Shown in pieces: positions 41,976 through 47,792 of a stretch of DNA of 47,792 nucleotides. Source of the DNA: an uncultured Bacteroidia bacterium (GTDB lineage: Bacteria; Bacteroidota; Bacteroidia; Bacteroidales; Prolixibacteraceae). Below the pieces are notes generated by a model, which saw nothing but the letters and a program-made list of their open reading frames with translations, did no database searches and was not told the DNA's origin. Position 1 is the first letter of the stretch; the number at the start of each line of letters is the position of its first letter. The stretch covers positions 1 to 47,792 of the forward strand of contig CAILKW010000558.1 in the NCBI GenBank assembly GCA_903834845.1. Reading direction: 5' to 3'. Position numbers and translations under genes: made by a program.

Positions 41976-43751
41976 TCACCTCGGCAGTGAAAACAAAAAT
42001 TCAAGTCCGCCTTCCTTTCTTTTACGTGCTGAAATTTCTCCCTTAAAGCTTAAAATTGCGTTTTTAACAATTGCAAGTCCCAAACCTGTTCCACCTTGCT
42101 TTCGTGAGCGACCTGAATCAACTCTGTAGAACCGCTCGAAAAGGCGGGATAGGTGTTCCTCATCAACACCGGCTCCGTTATCCGAAAATGAGAAATAGTG
42201 AAATGTTTGATCTTCGTGGTATCTGTTAATTGAAATGGTGATATTTTCTCCGCCGTAGTTTACTGAGTTTTCCATTAAATTTCGAAAAATCGAGAAAATT
42301 AATGACGAGTTTGCATTTACAATCACATCATCTTCAACGGTACAGGAAACTTGTATCATTTTTTGTCTGATCTGATCACTAAAACTTTCAATCGCTTCGT
42401 GAACAACCTTCTTTATCCGCACTTTTTCATGAATATACAGTTCCGAATACTCCTCAATTTTATTTAACAGAGCGATGTCGGCTACTAATTGTGTGAGTCT
42501 TTCAGCTTGATTATAAGCTTTTTCGATAAAATAAAGCTGTTTGCTTTGATCAAGATCGGGATTGTTTAGAATTGTTTCGAGATATCCCTTTACCGAAGAA
42601 ATGGGTGTCTTTAGTTCGTGAGAAATATTCGAGGTGATTTGTTGTTTCATTATGCTTCGCCGCATTAGTTGGGTTTGGTCGGCGATTAGTATTTCGAAAC
42701 TCTTATCCGGAAATATAATGCACTGAATATTAAAATGATACCCGTCTTTTTGTATTGAATAATCCATTCGTGGCAGTTCCTGAGGTTGGAAAGTTGTATT
42801 GGCAGATATCGTGTTGTCAATGAAGTCGTTTACTTTGCGAAATTCCTCCGACAGAAAGATTTTTTCAATAGAAATTGTTGTCTCTTCGGCAATTGTATTA
42901 ATGTAAAATATGAAATGGCTGTTGTTCAGAATTGCTTTTTTATTGGCCGAAAAGAAAGCAATACCTTCTTTTAGAACAAAAAGATGGCTGATTAATTTTT
43001 CCTTTTCGAGTACAAGCTCAGTCTTTGTTTTACGAAGTTGCTGGTATAACTGTATGATTTCCTGACTTATAAAGCCGAGTTCGTCTTTTGGAAAGCGGGT
43101 ATCGTCATCAATAACAATAGTTTCGTTTCGTCTTATTTTTACTGCAAAATCTTTTAATCTGGTTATTGAGTCGCCTAAATGATTCGCAATATAACTGAGT
43201 AACAAACCGAAAACAAAAAATAAAAAGATAAAAAATGGAATAAAAACCTTGTCTGCTTTGAGAAAAGCTTTTAGTTGTGTATCGTAAATTACGGCAGCTC
43301 TGATAACATAATTCTTGTATGATTTTGCATAGTAGATGTATTCTTTGTTTGTTGTTGACGAATGTCGGATATTTTCTCCGAATTCGCTGAAAAGAGCTTT
43401 TTGAAATTCGGGTCTTTCTTTATGGTTTTCCATACTATTATAATCGGATATTGTATTATCGTACAATACTTTACCTTCAAAGTTGATAACTGTAATACGA
43501 ACTTTTTCGGTCGGAACGATGTTTTTAAGACTGTCAAGTTTGGCGAAAGACACTGATTTAAGCAGCGAATAATGTTCAATGTAGCGATTTGCGAGGTCGG
43601 TATATTCATTCAATGATGTTTCGAGCTGAGCAATTCTGAAATGTTGTTCTCGTTTATTCTGGTAAAGAATAATGGAGAAAGTAAATATGGCAAAAAGAAG
43701 AAAATAATAAAAAAATAGTTTCCATCTGATTGTTTTTCTGTCGAATAGCAT
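41976..43751 (-). CDS. phoR: Phosphate-sensing histidine kinase, PhoR-like
   Basis: A 591-residue membrane histidine kinase. TM1 at about 10-28, a periplasmic domain of about 140 residues, TM2 at about 170-195 followed by a HAMP-like and a PAS-like segment (ILNNSHFIFYINTIAEE). The H-box SNISHELKTPISSVKGYLE near residue 375, then N-box and G-boxes (NLMENSVNYGG, FSDNGAGVDEEHLSRLFERF, GGTGLGLAIVKN). It is the last gene of the pst-pho run, 17 bases after phoB, so phosphate sensing via PhoU/Pst is likely. Confidence 0.9.
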   Translation of the reverse strand: MLFDRKTIRWKLFFYYFLLFAIFTFSIILYQNKREQHFRIAQLETSLNEYTDLANRYIEHYSLLKSVSFAKLDSLKNIVPTEKVRITVINFEGKVLYDNTISDYNSMENHKERPEFQKALFSEFGENIRHSSTTNKEYIYYAKSYKNYVIRAAVIYDTQLKAFLKADKVFIPFFIFLFFVFGLLLSYIANHLGDSITRLKDFAVKIRRNETIVIDDDTRFPKDELGFISQEIIQLYQQLRKTKTELVLEKEKLISHLFVLKEGIAFFSANKKAILNNSHFIFYINTIAEETTISIEKIFLSEEFRKVNDFIDNTISANTTFQPQELPRMDYSIQKDGYHFNIQCIIFPDKSFEILIADQTQLMRRSIMKQQITSNISHELKTPISSVKGYLETILNNPDLDQSKQLYFIEKAYNQAERLTQLVADIALLNKIEEYSELYIHEKVRIKKVVHEAIESFSDQIRQKMIQVSCTVEDDVIVNANSSLIFSIFRNLMENSVNYGGENITISINRYHEDQTFHYFSFSDNGAGVDEEHLSRLFERFYRVDSGRSRKQGGTGLGLAIVKNAILSFKGEISARKRKEGGLEFLFSLPR

Positions 43752-43768
43752 AATTTAGAAGTTTTAAA

Positions 43769-44455
43769 TTAAATTTCAAAATAATATCCGAAGCCGGGTT
43801 TGTTACGAATGTAACAACCATATTCTTCCATTTTTCGTCTCAAACGTGTAATATTGACATCTACTGTACGGTCAATTACAATTACGTCATTTTCCCAAAT
43901 TCGGCGTAGTATCTCCTCACGTGAGAAAATCCGGCCCGGAGTTTTGGCAAGTAAAGTGATAATCTCAAATTCTTTACGGGTGAGTTCAACTTTTTTGTCA
44001 CCGATAATAAGGCGTTTGGATTCGAAATCTATAATAATTTCACCTATGCTCATCGAAGTTGCATCCACCTTTGTTACCTCTACTTTAGCTCTTTTTAAAA
44101 CAGCTTTTACTCTTGCCTGCAATGCTCTGATAGAAAATGGCTTTGTTATATAATCATCGGCACCGAGACTAAATCCGGTTAGCAAATCGTTTTCGGTATC
44201 TCTCGCAGTTAGAAATATGATCGGTACTTCAAGTCGCATCTCCTTTCTTATCCTTTGAGCCAGACTAAATCCGGATATCTTTCCCATCATTACATCAAGA
44301 ATCAGTAAATTGTAAAGGGTGAGGTCTTTCTTTAGTGCCTCCTCTGCTGAAAAGCAAGTATCAACAAGATACCCCTCACTTTCGAGATTAAACTGCAAGA
44401 TCTCATTAAGATCCTCTTCATCTTCAACTATAAGTATCCTCTTATTCTCATTCAT
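43769..44455 (-). CDS. phoB: Response regulator PhoB (OmpR family)
   Basis: A 228-residue two-domain regulator: receiver with the acidic pair EDEED (residues 11-15), the phospho-acceptor Asp in LILDVMMG (near 54), Thr in FLTARD and Lys in ITKPF; then a winged-helix DNA-binding domain (LTRKEFEIITLLAKTPGRIF, ENDVIVIDRTVDVNITRLRR). The neighbours phoU/pst and phoR make PhoB the best name. Separation from phoU is 2 bases. Confidence 0.92.
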   Translation of the reverse strand: MNENKRILIVEDEEDLNEILQFNLESEGYLVDTCFSAEEALKKDLTLYNLLILDVMMGKISGFSLAQRIRKEMRLEVPIIFLTARDTENDLLTGFSLGADDYITKPFSIRALQARVKAVLKRAKVEVTKVDATSMSIGEIIIDFESKRLIIGDKKVELTRKEFEIITLLAKTPGRIFSREEILRRIWENDVIVIDRTVDVNITRLRRKMEEYGCYIRNKPGFGYYFEI

Positions 44456-44457
44456 AG

Positions 44458-45156
44458 CTAATCTTTTGTTTCGTTTAGGTGATTCTGATGTCGGATATCT
44501 GTCCCTTCCATTGCATATATTGAAGCTTCGGCAACATTAGTTGCGTGATCTGCGATCCGTTCGATGCTCGAAATAATGCTGTTAATATGTATAAAGCTAA
44601 AAAGCAGTTGCTGGGTTTCTTCCGGCAATTTACTTTTTGTAATTGCCTTTCTGATTAGCTTGTGATTCATTTCGTCAACAACCTCATCATTTGTAATTGC
44701 CCATATTGCAAATTCTTTATCGCTGTTTACAAAGGATAAAATTGCTTTTTGAACCATATTTACACTAACTAAAAGCATGTTATATATAACATCCGACATG
44801 CGGTTGTATGTTTCGCCATCTTGTATCCGTGGTATAAACTTCACTATATCCATCACCAGATCACCAATTCTTTCAAGGTTAATGACAATCTGGTAGCAGG
44901 CCATCAACTTCCTAAGATCGGAGGCAACGGGTTTTTGCAGAACAATAGTATTTATGATTTTCTCACTAAGTTTTATCTCGAAATTGTCTGATTTTTCTTC
45001 ATTGATATTCAGCTCTTTCAACACTTCTTCCGAAATTGTTAGCGATCCTGAGTTAATCACTTTTTCGAGTATTGACAACTGACTCAAAATCAAGTTTGCA
45101 TAATCCTCGAAATGACTGATAATGTTCTGTATAGCACTCTCTTTTTTAATATTCAT
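44458..45156 (-). CDS. phoU: Phosphate signalling protein PhoU
   Basis: A 232-residue all-helical protein with two PhoU repeats: helices near 12-30 and 70-100 (KPVASDLRKLMACYQIVINLERIGDLVMDI, written here only in part) and the second half near 125-215 with IERIADHATNVAEASIYAMEG. PhoU links the Pst transporter to PhoR, keeping the kinase off in high phosphate. It lies between pstB (67 bases upstream) and phoB (2 bases downstream). Confidence 0.93.
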   Translation of the reverse strand: MNIKKESAIQNIISHFEDYANLILSQLSILEKVINSGSLTISEEVLKELNINEEKSDNFEIKLSEKIINTIVLQKPVASDLRKLMACYQIVINLERIGDLVMDIVKFIPRIQDGETYNRMSDVIYNMLLVSVNMVQKAILSFVNSDKEFAIWAITNDEVVDEMNHKLIRKAITKSKLPEETQQLLFSFIHINSIISSIERIADHATNVAEASIYAMEGTDIRHQNHLNETKD

Positions 45157-45223
45157 AAGAAAACGTTTTTAAAAAGTAAAGGAATTTATAAAATACTACA
45201 TCCCATTTTTTCAAGGAATAAAT

Positions 45224-46006
45224 TTAGCCGAATTTTCCTGTCAGATAACCCTCTGTTCGTGAATCTTTCGGATTTGTGAACATTTTAGTTGTTTTATCAT
45301 ATTCCACTAATTCGCCAAGGTACATAAACATTGCATTATCAGATATACGTGCTGCCTGCGACATATTATGAGTTACCAAAATAATGGTGTAATTATTCTT
45401 GAGACCAACCAACAAATCTTCAATTTTGGCCGTTGAAAGTGGATCAAGTGCTGATGTTGGCTCATCCATAAGAATCACCTCTGGTTTAAAAGCCAAAGCA
45501 CGGGCAACGCAAAGTCGTTGTTGCTGACCTCCTGAAAGGAAATTGCCTTTTTTATTAAGCGAATCTTTCACCTCATCAAACAAACCAACATCATGAAGCG
45601 AACTTTCGACAATCTCGTCTTTTTGAGCTTTTTTTAATTTACTACCATTCAAATTGTATCCGGCTATCACGTTTTCGTAAATGCTCATGGTTGGGAAAGG
45701 GTTTGGTCTCTGAAAAACCATCCCAATCTTTCTACGAAGCTTAGTAGTTGACATTTCGTAAATACTGTCGCCATTTAATTTTATTTTTCCCTGAGTGTTG
45801 ATGTTGGGATACAATTCGTGCATTCGGTTGATGGCTCTGAGCAATGTACTTTTACCGCAACCCGAAGGACCCATAATGGCTGTAATGGCATTACGTTTTA
45901 CATCGGCTGTAACATCTTTAACTGCATACTTATCCTTTCCGTAAGCAATTGACAGATTGCTTATTGACAATACAGGATTCGATATTTGTAATATTTTGTC
46001 GTTCAT
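45224..46006 (-). CDS. pstB: Phosphate ABC transporter ATPase PstB
   Basis: A 260-residue ATPase. Walker A GPSGCGKSTLL near residue 46-56, Q-loop, ABC signature LSGGQQQRLCVARAL near 155-169, Walker B VILMDEPTSALDP near 175-187, and an H-loop in TILVTHNMSQAARISD. Usual length for PstB. It energises PstC/PstA, the genes of which precede it. Confidence 0.97.
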   Translation of the reverse strand: MNDKILQISNPVLSISNLSIAYGKDKYAVKDVTADVKRNAITAIMGPSGCGKSTLLRAINRMHELYPNINTQGKIKLNGDSIYEMSTTKLRRKIGMVFQRPNPFPTMSIYENVIAGYNLNGSKLKKAQKDEIVESSLHDVGLFDEVKDSLNKKGNFLSGGQQQRLCVARALAFKPEVILMDEPTSALDPLSTAKIEDLLVGLKNNYTIILVTHNMSQAARISDNAMFMYLGELVEYDKTTKMFTNPKDSRTEGYLTGKFG

Positions 46007-46034
46007 GAATTTTATGAAATTTATTTTGCGGATT

Positions 46035-46922
46035 TCAACTATATTTCATTGAGATTCGTTTTGCAATAATGTTTAAAGTTAAAACAAATCCCATTAAAAA
46101 TAGTGACGATGACCACACCAGGTCAATCATATTGGGATTATTGTAAAATTCCCAGATTTGGAGCGGTACGGCACTGGTTGGCTTAGCAATATTAAAATTG
46201 ATGGTTGTACAGCCCAGAGTAGTTAGCATAAGCGGAGCTGTTTCGCCTAATACTCTTGATATCGAGAGTAATATGCCTGTCATCAATCCACTGAATCCTG
46301 ATGGAATCATTACTTTAAGAATAATTTTATGATAAGGTACACCTAATGCTGCGCCTGCTTCTTTAATGGAAATTGCTATCATTTTCATTGTTTCTTCCGT
46401 TGATCGGATAATAAGTGGGAGCATCATAATTGCAAGTGCAACACTTCCTGCCAACGCAGAGAATCCTTTTGTTATACCTTGTACGATCCATATATAGGCT
46501 ATTAATCCCAATACTACTGATGGAACTCCCTGCAGAATATCGGTAAGGCTTCTGATAAAATTAGCATATTTTTTCCCTTGATTTTCATAAAGAAAAATCC
46601 CAATTAAGATACTTACCGGAATAGCAATCATAGATGCTACTGCTACCATCAACATGGTTCCTGTTATTCCGTTTGCAATTCCACCGGGGATGATTTCTCC
46701 GTTTCGTACAGCAGTCATAGCCTGTAGTGTATCGGGAGCAACTTTTACGAAAAAATCAATATTTATTTGTTTTAATCCTTTGATAAGTAATTCATATACA
46801 ATCAGTAAAATTGGAGATATGGTAAGGATAGACAGAGCTATAACTGTCCCAAAGAACATTTTATTTTTCAGTTCCCTCCAATTTGAACTGTCTTTATCTT
46901 CGATAATTGCTTCTCTTTTCAT
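46035..46922 (-). CDS. pstA: Phosphate ABC transporter permease PstA
   Basis: A 295-residue inner-membrane permease with about six hydrophobic segments. The EAA-like coupling loop is IKEAGAALGVPYHKIILKVM, and GGIANGITGTMLMV and GETAPLMLTTLG are PstA family marks. It follows pstC by 11 bases and precedes pstB by 28. Confidence 0.94.
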   Translation of the reverse strand: MKREAIIEDKDSSNWRELKNKMFFGTVIALSILTISPILLIVYELLIKGLKQINIDFFVKVAPDTLQAMTAVRNGEIIPGGIANGITGTMLMVAVASMIAIPVSILIGIFLYENQGKKYANFIRSLTDILQGVPSVVLGLIAYIWIVQGITKGFSALAGSVALAIMMLPLIIRSTEETMKMIAISIKEAGAALGVPYHKIILKVMIPSGFSGLMTGILLSISRVLGETAPLMLTTLGCTTINFNIAKPTSAVPLQIWEFYNNPNMIDLVWSSSLFLMGFVLTLNIIAKRISMKYS

Positions 46923-46933
46923 TATTTAATGAA

Positions 46934-47788
46934 TTATGCATATTTACGAATAATGAGTTTACCGGAGGCATTTACAAGAGCTGTAACAGCGAAGAGAAGT
47001 AACCCGATAGCTATCAATGAACTCAGTTTCAGCCCATCTGCTTCACCAAATTGGTTCGCAATTACACTGGCCATAGTATTTCCCGGACTGAACAATCCAG
47101 TTGGGATGATATTGGCATTTCCTATCAGCATCGTCACTGCCATTGTTTCGCCAAGTGCTCTGCCAAGTGCAAGTATATAACCTGCAACAAGTCCGGACCG
47201 GGCATTTGGCAGTATTACACTAATAATAACTTCGAGGCGTGTCGCTCCGAGAGAATATGCTGCTTCTTTCAATTCGTTGGGAACCATTGATATAATTTCA
47301 TTGCTGATTGAGGTTGCGTAAGGTATAATCATGATAGCCAATATCAAACCTGATGTAAATATGCCGTAACCCTGACCTGAATAACCAAGCTCAGCAATTA
47401 ACGGTCGTATGGTGTAAAAACCCCATAGACCATAAACGATTGATGGCACTCCAGCAAGTAAGTCAACCAAAGTACTTAAGATATTTGCAATCTTAGTTTT
47501 TCGGTAGTATTCGGCAATAAATAAAGAAGTGGAAAAAGCCAATGGAAAACATATCATCAGCGCAAGCAAAGAAGTAATAACTGTACCTGCAACAAATGGC
47601 ATTGCTCCATAAGATTCTCTGCCTTCTGTTGGATTCCAGTCTGTTGAGAAAATGAAACCAAACAAACCAAACTCCTTAAAAGCAGGAATAGCACCCTTAA
47701 TCATTGAGTATGCCATTCCTGCAAAAATGAGCAGAATAACAACTGACGATGCCTTTAAGAGGTTTTTTATAATTTTTTCGCTTGACAC
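46934..47788 (-). CDS. pstC: Phosphate ABC transporter permease PstC (start at the window edge)
   Basis: A 284-residue membrane permease with about six hydrophobic segments and the EAA-like loop NELKEAAYSLGATRLEVIIS, followed by GETMAVTMLIGN. The frame begins with a GTG at 47788, and the sequence upstream remains open to the end of the window at 47792, so the start may be a few codons farther left of the gene, outside the window. PstS would be expected upstream of it, beyond the edge. It is the first gene in this window of pstC-pstA-pstB-phoU-phoB-phoR. Confidence 0.92.
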   Translation of the reverse strand: MSSEKIIKNLLKASSVVILLIFAGMAYSMIKGAIPAFKEFGLFGFIFSTDWNPTEGRESYGAMPFVAGTVITSLLALMICFPLAFSTSLFIAEYYRKTKIANILSTLVDLLAGVPSIVYGLWGFYTIRPLIAELGYSGQGYGIFTSGLILAIMIIPYATSISNEIISMVPNELKEAAYSLGATRLEVIISVILPNARSGLVAGYILALGRALGETMAVTMLIGNANIIPTGLFSPGNTMASVIANQFGEADGLKLSSLIAIGLLLFAVTALVNASGKLIIRKYA

Positions 47789-47792
47789 CTTA

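Overview
The window is chromosomal DNA from an AT-rich member of the Bacteroidota, most likely Bacteroidales or a relative such as Marinilabiliales. The evidence is a type III glutamine synthetase, a 1107-residue SecA with the long insertions of this phylum, a bamD - omega-like rpoZ - coaBC - DUF4835 - recN cluster, a SPT/CFAT-type alpha-oxoamine synthase, and recurrent promoter elements of the form TAnnTTTG, some with TTTG 18-21 bases upstream.

Layout. 1-4.1 kb: the end of a probable SPOR-domain gene, an AAA ATPase fused to a PD-(D/E)XK nuclease domain, a VF530-type protein, a DEAD-box RNA helicase and a tiny lysine-rich protein. 4.1-8.5 kb: an SMP-30-like secreted protein, an ECF sigma factor with no anti-sigma beside it, glutamine synthetase III with a clear terminator, and a one-domain DUF1456 protein. 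8.6-17.3 kb: a minus-strand hpt-adk-obg-PAP2 operon, purE, a frameshifted antitoxin-like gene, then lgt and secA. 17.7-27.1 kb: a secreted six-hairpin glycosidase-like protein, RtcB, and a complete RND efflux operon.

27.1-33.3 kb is an accessory island between conserved blocks. It has an intact VapBC pair, an orphan HipB-like repressor with a perfect operator inside its own promoter, a lone MNT-type nucleotidyltransferase, a 652-residue membrane protein, about 1.3 kb of non-coding repeats (three ~200-bp units built from nested inverted repeats), and a second VapBC-like pair whose PIN toxin is broken. The membrane protein is the most interesting gene: an EAD11-like adaptor domain, one membrane segment, four TPR-like repeats and a C-terminal FGE-sulfatase (C-type-lectin fold) domain. 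Its last 38 codons look like the variable region of a diversity-generating retroelement (DGR). They are GC-rich, 16 of 23 codons end in C, and they lie between the conserved GGSW and IGFR motifs. No reverse transcriptase or template repeat is visible here, so the protein may be a remote DGR target diversified in trans.

33.4-47.8 kb is conserved again: the oxoamine synthase, bamD-rpoZ-coaBC-DUF4835-recN-fabI, cysH, and a minus-strand phosphate operon pstC-pstA-pstB-phoU-phoB-phoR. coaBC, normally one essential fused gene, is split at a run of ten A's. One more A would restore the frame, and the same is true of the antitoxin-like gene at 12.6 kb (run of seven). These may be homopolymer sequencing errors, transcriptional slippage sites, or real lesions.
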